DNA of 64,000 nt from Inquilinus sp. KBS0705 (GCA_005938025.2 VCCI02000003.1:248001-312000); one strand, 5' to 3'. Counted from the stretch's first letter, positions 17,876 through 26,671 are shown. A program made the numbers and translations. Notes: a model not told the origin generated them from the letters alone.

Positions 17876-18187
17876 TTAATCTTCCGGATTGATGCCGGGG
17901 TTATTACTTAAGCTACGGGAATGGTGGTGGATGGTAAGAATATTTACTTGAGCTTCGTTTTCAAAATAAAATATTACATAGTTTCTAAATACAGTTCTTC
18001 TGATAAGTTTCTCGTTAACATATTTAAACTCCTGCCCTTTTAAAGGTTGAAATTTTATTGTTTCGCAGTAAGCTTTGATCTTTTGAACTTCGAGACGTGC
18101 ATACTTAACAGAATCGTAGCTAATGTATTTGAATATAGAAGCTAAATCCTCAATGGCTGTTTTTAAGTAGATTACTTTTATTGCCAT
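17876..18187 (-). CDS. ParE/RelE-type toxin
   Basis: A 103-residue protein of the RelE/ParE toxin superfamily. Seen: VIYLKTAIEDLASIFKYISYDSVKYARLEVQKIKAYCETI, the LIRRTVFRNYVIFYFENEAQVNILTIHHHSRSL strand core, with the arginine and terminal basic patch usual in ParE. ParE members poison gyrase and RelE members cut mRNA; the ISYDS wording and length favour ParE but the target is not proven. It overlaps the upstream antitoxin gene by 10 bp, the usual toxin-antitoxin linkage. Confidence 0.87.
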   Translation of the reverse strand: MAIKVIYLKTAIEDLASIFKYISYDSVKYARLEVQKIKAYCETIKFQPLKGQEFKYVNEKLIRRTVFRNYVIFYFENEAQVNILTIHHHSRSLSNNPGINPED

Positions 18188-18369
18188 TTATTAATTTCTT
18201 CATCCAACTGGTCTGAAGTAAGGAATTCGCCGTTAGCTAACTCCTCAAGTGCTTTTTCTACTTTTGCGGTTATAATTATCTGATCGATAAAATCCTCTAT
18301 AACTATATTCTCAGGAGACTTATTTAGCATTTCCTGGATTCGTTCTTTTCCTATACTTAATGTTCCCAT
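18178..18369 (-). CDS. Antitoxin partner of the ParE-type toxin
   Basis: A 63-residue acidic protein: MGTLSIGKERIQEMLNKSPE, with the C-terminal ELANGEFLTSDQLDEEINKWQ. The size, the first position in the pair and the acidic C-terminal helix fit the small antitoxins that accompany ParE/RelE toxins; GEFLTSDQ-like endings occur in that group. The N-terminal part may be the DNA-binding or dimerising part. Sequence recognition alone is weak, so the call rests on the overlap with the toxin gene. Confidence 0.78.
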   Translation of the reverse strand: MGTLSIGKERIQEMLNKSPENIVIEDFIDQIIITAKVEKALEELANGEFLTSDQLDEEINKWQ

Positions 18370-18403
18370 GTTTAAATTTATGAAGAAAATAAACTAAAAC
18401 CTA

Positions 18404-18976
18404 TTACCTATACAAACTTTTACTCTCAATAAACTTTAAAACAGCATCGGGTACAAAATATTGCACGTTCTTTTTTTCGGAGATGGACTTGCGTATAAAA
18501 GTAGCGGATAGCTCCATCTGCGGGGTCATGGTAATGGTAACGGATGGGTGCGATGCCAGTTCGGCATTTTCATAGCCGGGGCGTGGGTAAACGTATATTT
18601 GGTGGTCGCGTAGTATCAGCCGGTAATTTTTCCACTTATGCAAGGTTACCAGGTTGTCAGACCCCATTATCAAGGCAAATTCGTGCTGCGGGTATTTTTC
18701 CTTTAAAAAGGCGAGGGTATCAATGGTATACGAGGGCTGGGGTAATTTTAGCTCAACATCGCTTACTTCAATATGAGTTGAGTTATCAGTAGCCAGTTTG
18801 GCCATTTCCAGGCGGTCGTAAGTGTTTATCAGGTCGCCATACTTTTTTAATGGATTTTGCGGCGATACCACCAGCCAAACTTTATCAAGCGCGGTGTAAT
18901 TAGCCATGTAGTTGGCAATAATTAAATGCCCTATATGTATGGGATTAAATGAACCGAATAGTAAACCTATTTTCAT
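18404..18976 (-). CDS. nadD: Nicotinate-nucleotide adenylyltransferase NadD
   Basis: A 190-residue enzyme that adenylates nicotinate mononucleotide in NAD synthesis. Seen: the nucleotidyltransferase start GLLFGSFNPIHIGHLIIANYM (the G-F-N-P and H-x-G-H elements), the central ALIMGSDNLVTLHKWKNYRLIL, and the late LSATFIRKSISEKKN, equal to the ISST-x-x-R motif. It is complete. It is last in the minus-strand series yicC-gmk-nadD, though a 98-bp repeat-containing gap separates it from gmk. Confidence 0.95.
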   Translation of the reverse strand: MKIGLLFGSFNPIHIGHLIIANYMANYTALDKVWLVVSPQNPLKKYGDLINTYDRLEMAKLATDNSTHIEVSDVELKLPQPSYTIDTLAFLKEKYPQHEFALIMGSDNLVTLHKWKNYRLILRDHQIYVYPRPGYENAELASHPSVTITMTPQMELSATFIRKSISEKKNVQYFVPDAVLKFIESKSLYR

Positions 18977-18984
18977 CAGTTGGT

Positions 18985-19074
18985 GCCCCTTACTCCCCTA
19001 AAGGGAAATTGTTAATGTGGTGAAACCCCTGTTTCAATTGAGTATGTTGAAACACCCCCTTCAGGGGCGGGGGG
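18985..19074. repeat. REP-like palindromic repeat between nadD and gmk
   Basis: Two C/G-rich foldbacks (CCCCTAAAGGG and CCCCCTTCAGGGGCGGGG) face each other across a short spacer that also holds a small GTTTCAA/TTGAAAC palindrome. The form, a hairpin followed by a G-rich foot, is like the other REP-type units in the window. Confidence 0.6.
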
Positions 19075-19641
19075 CTAACTAATAAATCCCCTCACTAAAT
19101 CTTCCGCCTCTTTGCAAGCCGTTTCAAGATCGTAATTTTTAAGGATAATATCAAATTGCGGCGCGTAATTCAGTTCTTTTTCGGCTTTTGCAAAGCGTTC
19201 CTGTAATTTTTCGGCACTATCGGTGCCGCGACCGCTTAAACGCTGCTTTAAAACCTTAAGTGATGGTGGCTGTACAAATATAGCCAGTGCCTGCCCGTCG
19301 TACTTGCGTTTAAGGTGAAGGCCGCCCTCTACATCAATATCAAAAATTACGGTTTTGCCTTTTGCCCAAATGCGTTCAATTTCGGTACGCAGGGTGCCGT
19401 AAAAGGTGCCTGTATAAACTTCTTCAAACTCAACAAACTGCTTTTTGGCTATGCGGTGGGTAAACTCGGGCAGGCTGATAAAATAATAATCTACACCGTC
19501 CTTTTCTTCGCCGCGGGCCGGCCTTGTGGTAGCCGATATAGAAAACTCCAGCTGGGGTATTTTACCAAGCAAGTGATGCACTATAGTAGTTTTGCCTGCG
19601 CCGGACGGGGCCGAAAATATGATGAGTTTACCTTCTTTCAT
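19075..19641 (-). CDS. gmk: Guanylate kinase
   Basis: A 188-residue enzyme that phosphorylates GMP to GDP. Seen: the P-loop FSAPSGAGKTTIV, the GMP-binding part ISATTRPARGEEKDGVDYYF, EVYTGTFYGTL and the acidic strand VIFDIDVEGG. I use the ATG at 19641 (MKEGKLIIF) because it gives the normal N-terminus just before the P-loop; the longer start would add nine residues from a repeat region. It lies between yicC and nadD in one direction, a common Bacteroidota order. Confidence 0.96.
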   Translation of the reverse strand: MKEGKLIIFSAPSGAGKTTIVHHLLGKIPQLEFSISATTRPARGEEKDGVDYYFISLPEFTHRIAKKQFVEFEEVYTGTFYGTLRTEIERIWAKGKTVIFDIDVEGGLHLKRKYDGQALAIFVQPPSLKVLKQRLSGRGTDSAEKLQERFAKAEKELNYAPQFDIILKNYDLETACKEAEDLVRGFIS

Positions 19642-19645
19642 TATT

Positions 19646-19726
19646 GTTGTAAAGTTATAAAGTTGCAATGTTGTAAGGTTGAAGCGCGATTAACATTTCA
19701 ACTTTACAACATTTCAACCTTACAAC
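19646..19726. repeat. Double inverted repeat at the yicC/gmk junction
   Basis: Two near-identical left arms, GTTGTAAAGTT (19646-19656) and GTTGTAAGGTTGAA (19670-19683), face two right arms, AACTTTACAAC (19700-19710) and TTCAACCTTACAAC (19713-19726). The right arms run into the end of yicC, whose last codons and stop lie in the repeat. Confidence 0.75.
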
Positions 19727-20595
19727 ACATTAAGTAACTGTTCTTTAATTTTTTCAAGCTCTTCTTTCATGCCTACTACCAGCTTTTGCATAGCGGCATC
19801 GTTGGCTTTTGATCCCAGGGTATTTATCTCGCGGCCTATCTCCTGCGATATAAAGCCCAGCTTTTTGCCATTGGCATCGGCATTTTTAAGTGTTTCAATA
19901 AAGTAATCGCAATGGCTTTTCAACCTTATCTTTTCTTCGGTGATGTCCAGTTTATCAATGTAATAGATCAGTTCCTGCTCAAAGCGGTTCTTGTCAATAC
20001 TTTCGGCGCCTACGGCTTCGCTTAAAAACTGGTTAAGGCGTTCGCGTATAACCGGTACACGTTTTGGCTCTTCCACTTCAACCAACTCAAGGTTTTTCAG
20101 AATGATGCCTATGCGCATTTTAATATCCTGCTCCAGCACGTTACCCTCGTCGCTGCGAAACTGCTGAAAAGCGGCCATAGCCTGCTGAAAAGTTTTTTCA
20201 ACCAGTTTCCACTCATCGTCAGATACGGTGTCTTCTTCGTATTTAACCACCTCGGGCAGGCCCAAAGCCAGTTGCAGCAGGTTACCGCCCGGCTCGTTAA
20301 GTTCTTCGCTTACGGCTTTAAGCTGATTGTAGTAATGTTTAAGCAATTCACGGTCGATACCGGCGGCTTTTACATTTGAGTTCGCCTGTTCAACGTTTAT
20401 AGATAGGTTTACCTTTCCGCGGTCTATTAGCTTGCTGCAATCGTTGCGCAGCTGAAACTCTTTTTCCGAAAATATTTTTGGTAAACGCAGCGATAACTCA
20501 AGAAACTTACTGTTCAGGGATTTTATCTCAACGGTGTATTTAATGCGCCCCGAGTCGAAGCTTGCAATTCCATACCCTGTCATGGATTTTATCAT
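19720..20595 (-). CDS. YicC/YloC-family endoribonuclease-type protein
   Basis: A 291-residue protein of the YicC family. Seen: the start MIKSMTGYGIASFD, the segment EIKSLNSKFLELSLRLP, and the conserved ending LGFISQEIGREINTLGSKANDAAMQKLVVGMKEELEKIKEQLLNVL with its E-x-N-T and K-x-E-L parts. Known members are RNases acting on small RNAs or on stationary-phase transcripts. It heads the yicC-gmk-nadD series. A promoter box ends 4 bp before its ATG, so the mRNA may be almost leaderless; the conserved N-terminus argues against a later start. Confidence 0.93.
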   Translation of the reverse strand: MIKSMTGYGIASFDSGRIKYTVEIKSLNSKFLELSLRLPKIFSEKEFQLRNDCSKLIDRGKVNLSINVEQANSNVKAAGIDRELLKHYYNQLKAVSEELNEPGGNLLQLALGLPEVVKYEEDTVSDDEWKLVEKTFQQAMAAFQQFRSDEGNVLEQDIKMRIGIILKNLELVEVEEPKRVPVIRERLNQFLSEAVGAESIDKNRFEQELIYYIDKLDITEEKIRLKSHCDYFIETLKNADANGKKLGFISQEIGREINTLGSKANDAAMQKLVVGMKEELEKIKEQLLNVL

Positions 20596-20599
20596 GCTG

Positions 20600-20607
20600 C
20601 AAAGATA
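20600..20607 (-). promoter_or_regulatory. -7 promoter box next to the yicC start
   Basis: On the minus strand, TATCTTTG ends 4 bp before the ATG at 20595. It would put the transcription start at or beside the start codon. Confidence 0.6.
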
Positions 20608-20775
20608 ATTATTTTTAACTATTGAGCGTTTAATGGTACGAGATTAGGAACAGCTAAGGCCATAGGCGGTATAATTTAACTGATCTCAACGGCGCATCCT
20701 ACCGTTAACCACACAACTTTAACATTTTTTCACAATTTTAACCAGATACATTTTTTATGTTTACTGCTTAATATT

Positions 20776-21495
20776 ATGTACTTAAAGCGCACTATTTCTG
20801 GCCTGCTTACCTTGCTTTGTTTAATATCTGTTGTTTATGCACAGCAAACTATAAAGGGCACGGTATACCGTAAAATATCCTCAGAGCGGTTATCGCAGGT
20901 GTTGGTTACCAACTTACACACTAAAGCCATTATGATGAGTGATGAGTTAGGCGGCTTTACCATAAAGGCTACCATTGGCGATACGCTTGTGTTTGATAAA
21001 AATGAATATACACCGCAAAGGCAAATAGTTACCGGTTACGATATGGTGGTGTATATGCAGCCCGAAATTCAGTTGGGTGGTGTAACCATAAAGGGCCAAA
21101 CCAAAAAGCAGGAACTTAACGAGATAATGAGCGATTACCGCAAGCAGGGCACATTTTACAATGGCAAACCACCAGCGTTATCGTTTTTAACATCGCCTTT
21201 AACGGGTATTTACGAGTTATTTGGCAAAACGCCGGGCCGCGCCAAAAAATTTGCGCAATACACTAAAATGGAACTGGAAGCAACTGAGGTTGACCGCCGC
21301 TACAATAAATCGTTTGTAAAGCGGGTTACCGGTTTAAACGATAGCACTGTGGTAAAGTTTATGCAATACTACCGCCCCACCTACGACGACCTTAAACTGT
21401 GGAACGATTACGACCTAATTAACCACATAAAAAGTCAGTTGGAATATTACCGCAAAAATGGCGAGCAGGCAGATAAGTTAGAGAAATTGTATTAG
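20776..21495 (+). CDS. Exported protein with carboxypeptidase-regulatory-like domain
   Basis: A 239-residue protein with a signal peptide (MYLKRTISGLLTLLCLISVVYAQ). Residues about 25-100 fit the CarboxypepD_reg-like beta-sandwich found at the front of many Bacteroidota envelope proteins: IKGTVYRKISSERLSQVLVTNL, then DELGGFTIKATIGDTLVF and VYMQPEIQLGGVTIKG. The rest is helical and charged (TPGRAKKFAQYTKMELEATEVDRRYNKSFVKR) with no membrane barrel, so it is likely periplasmic. I do not know its role. It is convergent with rnc, separated by 11 bp. Confidence 0.8.
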   Translation: MYLKRTISGLLTLLCLISVVYAQQTIKGTVYRKISSERLSQVLVTNLHTKAIMMSDELGGFTIKATIGDTLVFDKNEYTPQRQIVTGYDMVVYMQPEIQLGGVTIKGQTKKQELNEIMSDYRKQGTFYNGKPPALSFLTSPLTGIYELFGKTPGRAKKFAQYTKMELEATEVDRRYNKSFVKRVTGLNDSTVVKFMQYYRPTYDDLKLWNDYDLINHIKSQLEYYRKNGEQADKLEKLY

Positions 21496-21506
21496 CAGAC
21501 AGGTGC

Positions 21507-22232
21507 TTAAATACCCAATGCCGCGCAGGCTTTTTCGGCAGCCAGTTTTTCGGCGTTCTTCTTGCTGAATTCTTTACCAAGCCCCATTATTTCGCCATCT
21601 ACGCTGGCTTGTATGCTAAACAGCTTGGCGCTTTCGCCTTCCTGGTTGGTAATCACATCAAAGCTAATGTCTTTACCGTGGCGTTGGCACCATTCTATCA
21701 ACTTGCTTTTAAAGTTGGTTTCGGTTTGCTCAAGCGTATGGATATCGATGTGCGATTTGATGATATGGTTTACCAAAAAATTGCGGGTAAAATCGTAGCC
21801 CTTATCAAGGTAAACAGCGCCTATAAGGGCCTCAAAGGCATCTCCAAGCAACGATCCCTGCCTGCTGGAGTTCATTATCTTGCTGTCAAATTCTATAAGC
21901 TTATCAAAGCCCAGCTTGCGGCCAAGCTGGTTTAAATTAACGCGGCTTACAATTTTTGAGCGCAGCTCGGTTAAAAAGCCCTCGTCTTCATAAGGGTATA
22001 GTTTAAACAACACTTCGGCCACTACGCTGCCCAGTACAGCATCGCCTAAAAATTCGAGGCGCTCGTTGCTGTTCTTAACGCCTTTTTTTATGTTTTGGGC
22101 AACCGATTTATGGCGAAATGCCAACCGGTATAACGACAAATTGCCCGGTACAAAACCGAGCAAATTTTTTAAAACCTTAACATATTTTCTATTAGGCGAC
22201 AGGTAAAGCTTGTAAAAGCGGCTAATTGGCAT
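21507..22232 (-). CDS. rnc: Ribonuclease III
   Basis: A 241-residue double-stranded RNA endonuclease. Seen: the RNase III signature NERLEFLGDAVLGSVVAEVLF, the second acidic cluster GDAFEALIGAVYLDKG that completes the metal site, and a C-terminal dsRNA-binding domain (FKSKLIEWCQRHGKDISFDVI with KKNAEKLAAEKACAALG). It matures rRNA and trims structured RNAs. It lies 9 bp after fabF and is probably in one operon with acpP-fabF-rnc. Confidence 0.97.
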   Translation of the reverse strand: MPISRFYKLYLSPNRKYVKVLKNLLGFVPGNLSLYRLAFRHKSVAQNIKKGVKNSNERLEFLGDAVLGSVVAEVLFKLYPYEDEGFLTELRSKIVSRVNLNQLGRKLGFDKLIEFDSKIMNSSRQGSLLGDAFEALIGAVYLDKGYDFTRNFLVNHIIKSHIDIHTLEQTETNFKSKLIEWCQRHGKDISFDVITNQEGESAKLFSIQASVDGEIMGLGKEFSKKNAEKLAAEKACAALGI

Positions 22233-22241
22233 CCAATAAAA

Positions 22242-23495
22242 TTAATCCTGGTATTTTTTGAATATAACCGAAGCGTTATGCCCACCAAAACCAAAACCAT
22301 TGCTTTGCGCTATGTTAACCACACGTTTTTGCGCGGTATTAAACGTAAAGTTGATCTTTGGATCAAAAGTAGGGTCATCAGTAAAGTGGTTGATGGTTGG
22401 CGGTATAATATCGTTTTTAAGCGCCAGTATAGACGCGATAGCCTCAACCGCGCCGGCAGCACCAAGTAAATGGCCTGTCATTGATTTGGTTGAGCTAATG
22501 TTGATACGATAAGCATGCTCACCAAAGGCATCCTGTATGGCTTTCACTTCCTGCGGGTCACCAATAGGGGTTGATGTACCGTGTACGTTCACATAATCAA
22601 TATCGGCAGGGGTAAGGCCTGCATCTTCTAAAGCGGCTTTCATTACCAACGATGCACCTAATCCCTCAGGATGCGGGGCCGTCATGTGGTAAGCATCGGC
22701 ACTCATGCCGCCACCAACCATTTCAGCATAAATTTTAGCACCGCGTTTAAGGGCGTGCTCCAATTCTTCTAAAATAATGGTACCCGCACCTTCGCCGGCC
22801 ACAAAGCCATCGCGGTCCAAATCAAACGGACGGGATGCAGTAGCAGGGTCATCGTTACGGGTTGACAAGGCGTGCATGGCATTAAAACCACCAATACCTG
22901 CTTCGTTTATGATCGCTTCAGACCCACCTGTAATAAACATGTTGGCTTTACCCAGGCGTAAATAGTTAAAAGCATCAATAAGCGAATTGTTTGATGATGC
23001 ACATGCGGAAACTGTGGTAAAGTTTGGCCCGCGTAAGCCATATTTAATAGATATATGGCCCGGTGCAATGTCGGCTATCATTTTGGGGATAAAAAACGGG
23101 TTAAAGCGCGGTACGCCATCGCCTTTGGCAAAGTTTACAACCTCGTCTAAAAACGTTTTTAAACCACCAATACCCGACCCCCAGATAACGCCTATACGGT
23201 TAGTATCAAGCTTCTCAAAGTCTAATCCGGCATCTTTAACGGCCTCTTCTGTCGAATATAAAGCATATTGCACAAACGGGTCAAGCTTCCTGGCTTCCTT
23301 ACGGCCCAAAAAACCTTCCGCGTCAAAATTCTTCACTTCGCAAGCAAACTTGGTTTTGAAGTGGGTTACGTCAAAACTCTTAATTAAGGCAGCGCCGCTT
23401 ACCCCATTGATCAACGAATCCCAATATTCAGGAACGGTGTTACCAATTGGAGTAAGCGCTCCAAGCCCGGTTACTACAACTCTTTTAAACTCCAT
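22242..23495 (-). CDS. fabF: 3-oxoacyl-ACP synthase II (FabF)
   Basis: A 417-residue condensing enzyme that extends acyl-ACP with malonyl-ACP. Seen: RVVVTGLGALTPIGN at the start, the nucleophile Cys in TVSACASSNNSLIDAF, and the two catalytic histidines in VNVHGTSTPIGDPQE and STKSMTGHLLGAAGAVEA. Full length and intact. It follows acpP by 19 bp and precedes rnc by 9 bp. Confidence 0.97.
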   Translation of the reverse strand: MEFKRVVVTGLGALTPIGNTVPEYWDSLINGVSGAALIKSFDVTHFKTKFACEVKNFDAEGFLGRKEARKLDPFVQYALYSTEEAVKDAGLDFEKLDTNRIGVIWGSGIGGLKTFLDEVVNFAKGDGVPRFNPFFIPKMIADIAPGHISIKYGLRGPNFTTVSACASSNNSLIDAFNYLRLGKANMFITGGSEAIINEAGIGGFNAMHALSTRNDDPATASRPFDLDRDGFVAGEGAGTIILEELEHALKRGAKIYAEMVGGGMSADAYHMTAPHPEGLGASLVMKAALEDAGLTPADIDYVNVHGTSTPIGDPQEVKAIQDAFGEHAYRINISSTKSMTGHLLGAAGAVEAIASILALKNDIIPPTINHFTDDPTFDPKINFTFNTAQKRVVNIAQSNGFGFGGHNASVIFKKYQD

Positions 23496-23514
23496 TGAAC
23501 AGTTTTAAAGGAGC

Positions 23515-23751
23515 TTATTTAACGTTTTTCTCAAGGTAAGCAACAGCTTGACCTACAGTGCCAATGGTTTCTGCCTGATCATCAGGAATAGCAACGTTAA
23601 ATTCTTTTTCAAACTCCATGATTAATTCCACGGTGTCTAACGAGTCAGCACCAAGATCGTTGGTGAAGCTAGCTTCTGGTGTAACTTCACTTTCGTCAAC
23701 ACCCAGTTTTTCCACGATAATAGCTTTTACTCTTGAAGCGATATCAGACAT
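23515..23751 (-). CDS. acpP: Acyl carrier protein
   Basis: A 78-residue acidic carrier. Seen: the phosphopantetheine serine in [17 protein letters not shown], preceded by [17 protein letters not shown]. It carries growing fatty acids as thioesters. It is first in the acpP-fabF-rnc series; the upstream 100 bp is AT-rich and holds CTTTGCAC, a weak match to a -7 box. Confidence 0.97.
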   Translation of the reverse strand: MSDIASRVKAIIVEKLGVDESEVTPEASFTNDLGADSLDTVELIMEFEKEFNVAIPDDQAETIGTVGQAVAYLEKNVK

Positions 23752-23897
23752 AGTCTTTATAGTTTAATGATTAATAAAATTTCAGTGCAAAGAAAAATAA
23801 ATTATGTTAAATATCAAATGTAAACTTTTGCATAATAACTCTGAACAAAATTTTATTGCAAAGGTTTGGATTTGTAAATTTACACGCCGTAAAAGTA

Positions 23898-24323
23898 ATG
23901 ATTTTGAACAGGAAAATTTTAAAGTTTGAGATCGATTTTGATTTTGTACTTATTGCACTTACTACATCCCTTAAAGATTACCGTATTTGCTACCTTATTA
24001 ACAAGTATTTAAATTTTAATTTCGTACGCCAGGACGACCTTAAACTGGATATTGGCCTGATGGGTGGCCCGGCACTTTTCTCGTTATATAAACATAGTTG
24101 GGAAGCTACCGAAACCGACTTCTATTTCATTGGTAATAAGGGATCTGACGGTTATTTGATACCCGAAATGCGCGAGGTTGATTACTTTATTTTGATAAGA
24201 AATTATATAGATGAAGACGACCTGGAACAGCTAATTTCGGCACTAAATAAGATACCCGAAATTGTTGCCGCCGTAAAGATTGAACCGAAAAAAATAAAAT
24301 CACGCGAAAATCTATTATTTTAG
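23898..24323 (+). CDS. IPExxxVDY-family protein
   Basis: A 141-residue protein from the ATG at 23898; the upstream TTG at 23856 would add a poorly kept segment. Seen: ILKFEIDFDFVLIALTTSLKDYRICYLINKYL, YFIGNKGSDGYLIPEMREVDYFILIRNY. The IPExxxVDY signature defines a small Bacteroidota family of unknown role. It lies just before pyk in the same direction, a pairing kept in related genomes, so a link to pyruvate kinase control is possible; that is inference. Confidence 0.88.
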   Translation: MILNRKILKFEIDFDFVLIALTTSLKDYRICYLINKYLNFNFVRQDDLKLDIGLMGGPALFSLYKHSWEATETDFYFIGNKGSDGYLIPEMREVDYFILIRNYIDEDDLEQLISALNKIPEIVAAVKIEPKKIKSRENLLF

Positions 24324-24389
24324 CGGAAATTTAGATGTGTAATTAATACACATTATATATTAGAATACAGCCAGATTTAACCTGAGAAT

Positions 24390-25826
24390 ATGAAATTTTA
24401 TTATAATCGTACTAAGATTGTTGCCACAATGGGTCCGGCATCAGCCAAAAAAGAAGTTTTATTAGCCATGATAAGGGCCGGATTAAACGTTTGCAGGCTT
24501 AACTTTTCGCACGGAAAACCCGAAGACCACAAGAAATTTATTGACCTTATACGCGAAATAAACACTGAATATAAAACCAATGTTGGCATTTTAGCCGATT
24601 TGCAGGGCCCTAAAATTCGTATTGGCCTGGTAAAAGATGGCGGTATACACCTTATAAATGGTACCCGTATTAACATTACTACCCACGAGTGTATTGGTGA
24701 CGACAACCAAATATATATTACCTACGAAACCTTCCCGCAGGATGTGCAGGCAAACGAAGTTATTTTGCTTGACGATGGTAAGCTACAGTTAAAGGTTATT
24801 GAAACAAACCGCAAAGATACCGTGGTTTGCGAAGTTGTACACGGCGGTATATTAACATCGCGCAAGGGTGTTAATCTGCCAAACACTAAAGTATCTATCC
24901 CAAGCTTAACGCCCGAAGACTTAGAAAACCTGCAATATGCCTTAGAATGGGATGTTGATTGGGTGGGCCTTTCGTTTGTGCGTACCGGGCAGGATATCAT
25001 CGACCTTAAACGCATCATCCGCGAAAGTGGTAAAAGCGCCCGCGTAATTGCCAAGGTTGAAAAACCGGAGGCAATTGACAATATAGACGAAATTATTGCT
25101 GCTACTGACGGTGTGATGATAGCCCGTGGCGATTTGGGTGTTGAGTGCCCGCTTGAAGAGGTGCCATTATTACAAAAAATGATTGCCCGCAAATGTCGCG
25201 ACGCATCAAAACCGGTAATTGTAGCTACACAGATGCTGGAATCGATGATCACTACGCCGCGCCCAACACGCGCCGAGGTGAATGACGTGGCCAACTCGGT
25301 GTTAGATGGCGCCGACGCGGTAATGCTAAGCGGCGAAACGTCTGTAGGCGAGTTCCCGGTTATAGTTATAGAGACAATGGCGAAGATTGTGCGTAACGTA
25401 GAGGACCTTGGTTATCCGTTTAACGCCAGCAAAGCCGAAAACAAAGATGTAACATCGGCAAGTTATTTAAGCGACGCGCTATGCGGATCGGCAGTGTACC
25501 TGGCCGAGCATACCAATGCTACAGGTATAGTATCAATGACTACATCGGGTTACACCGCTTTTGAGATATCAAGCTACAGGCCTAAGGCGGGTACTTATAT
25601 ATTTACATCAAACAAGCAACTGTTAAACGCGCTTAGTTTGGTATGGGGTGTAAGGGCTTTTTATTATGATAAATTAGAAAGTACCGACCAAACCATTACC
25701 GATGTAAATACTATCCTGAAAACAGAAGGTTTGATACACGAGGGCGAAGTAATTATAAATACTGCTGCTGTGCCTATTGTAAAACAAGGCAAAACCAACA
25801 TGATAAAGGTTAGCGTGGTTGAGTAG
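24390..25826 (+). CDS. pyk: Pyruvate kinase
   Basis: A 478-residue glycolytic enzyme that makes pyruvate and ATP from PEP. Seen: the start TKIVATMGPASAKKEVLLAMI, the substrate-phosphate region CRLNFSHG, the catalytic lysine segment VIAKVEKPEAIDNIDEII, the metal-site loop GVMIARGDLGVECP, and KPVIVATQMLESM with RAEVNDVANSVLDGADAVMLSGET. Domain order A/B/C is complete. A small palindrome (ATGTGTA with TACACAT, 24335-24353) lies upstream and could be a regulator site. A terminator follows. Confidence 0.97.
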   Translation: MKFYYNRTKIVATMGPASAKKEVLLAMIRAGLNVCRLNFSHGKPEDHKKFIDLIREINTEYKTNVGILADLQGPKIRIGLVKDGGIHLINGTRINITTHECIGDDNQIYITYETFPQDVQANEVILLDDGKLQLKVIETNRKDTVVCEVVHGGILTSRKGVNLPNTKVSIPSLTPEDLENLQYALEWDVDWVGLSFVRTGQDIIDLKRIIRESGKSARVIAKVEKPEAIDNIDEIIAATDGVMIARGDLGVECPLEEVPLLQKMIARKCRDASKPVIVATQMLESMITTPRPTRAEVNDVANSVLDGADAVMLSGETSVGEFPVIVIETMAKIVRNVEDLGYPFNASKAENKDVTSASYLSDALCGSAVYLAEHTNATGIVSMTTSGYTAFEISSYRPKAGTYIFTSNKQLLNALSLVWGVRAFYYDKLESTDQTITDVNTILKTEGLIHEGEVIINTAAVPIVKQGKTNMIKVSVVE

Positions 25827-25876
25827 TGGAGAATAAAGATTAGTGATTGGAGATTAGTTCCCGGTCGTTTCAAAAT

Positions 25877-25917
25877 AAAAAGAGAGGGTTAGGCGATGAG
25901 CTTAACCCTCTCTTTTT
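25877..25917. terminator. Bidirectional terminator between pyk and the thioredoxin-like gene
   Basis: A perfect 15-bp stem (25877-25891 with 25903-25917) with an 11-base loop. A-run on the left and T-run on the right let it end both pyk (plus) and transcripts from the right (minus). Confidence 0.88.
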
Positions 25918-25926
25918 GTTAAATAT

Positions 25927-25995
25927 GTCATGCTGAGCCTGTCGAAGCATTAATGAATAGGCCTTTAAGCGCGCCCTTCGACAAGCACAGGATGG
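25927..25995. repeat. Dispersed palindromic repeat of the TGCTGAGCCTGTCGAAGCA class
   Basis: The left arm GTCATGCTGAGCCTGTCGA is answered by CCTTCGACAAGCACAGGATG near 25975-25995. Related arms occur at 38540-38564 and, in altered form, at 56360-56388 and 56774-56802. It lies in the gap after pyk, outside genes. Confidence 0.7.
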
Positions 25996-26083
25996 CCGCC
26001 TATTTCTTAATGTTACGATTTGCGGACAAGTCTCGTGTTCGCGCCTAAACACAAACTGACTTCAATTCTCTAATCTCTATCCA

Positions 26084-26596
26084 CTACTTGGCCTTCTCTA
26101 CATAGCTCTTAGGATCGAGCGCGGTTGGCGACCAGCCTTGAAAAAAATCCATCACCTTTTCTTTACTGTGGCCCTTACCTTCTTCCAGATACGACGAGTT
26201 TTGGGTATGCAGGCGGTTGCCTTTACTATCCAACACCACAAACACCGGGAAACCAAAACGCTGTGGGTAACCTAAGTCGGCCAGCAGGGCCTCGTTTTTA
26301 TTTTCGGGGCTCCAGTTAATATGCAGTACTACGTAATTATCATTCAGGTATTTATTCAGGTCGGCATCTTTGGTTACCAAATCGTTAAAACGCAGGCACC
26401 ATATGCACCAGTTACCGCCTATTTGCAGCAATATATTTTTATGCTGCGCCTGTGCGGTTTTTACGGCTGCGGCAATATCGGCCTTAGCATCGGCAGCAGG
26501 GTTGTACAATTTTGGCCCATCGGTTTTCGGGGCCTCCTGCGCTTTCGCGCTAAATGATAGGGCAACTACAGCAGCAACAAATAATAATTTTTTCAT
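26084..26596 (-). CDS. Exported thioredoxin-family protein
   Basis: About 170 residues from the ATG at 26596. Seen: a signal peptide (MKKLLFVAAVVALSFSAKAQ), a redox centre GGNWCIWCLRF (C-x-x-C), and the cis-proline strand GFPVFVVLDSKGNRL. This is a periplasmic thioredoxin-like fold of the kind used to reduce or check disulfide bonds; the W-C-I-W-C form and the extra helix before it resemble the DUF255-type branch. The partner is unknown. It is divergent from the gene at 26672. Confidence 0.88.
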   Translation of the reverse strand: MKKLLFVAAVVALSFSAKAQEAPKTDGPKLYNPAADAKADIAAAVKTAQAQHKNILLQIGGNWCIWCLRFNDLVTKDADLNKYLNDNYVVLHINWSPENKNEALLADLGYPQRFGFPVFVVLDSKGNRLHTQNSSYLEEGKGHSKEKVMDFFQGWSPTALDPKSYVEKAK

Positions 26597-26671
26597 TAGC
26601 AATAATATTAATAAGCTAAATATAGGGGTTATTATGTTATGCTAACAAACTGCATTGTGTATATTTAATGC

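Noticed and set aside
23856-23897. N-terminal extension of the IPExxxVDY protein from TTG
   Set aside because: The ATG at 23898 gives the family-like start, and the extension looks like leader sequence.
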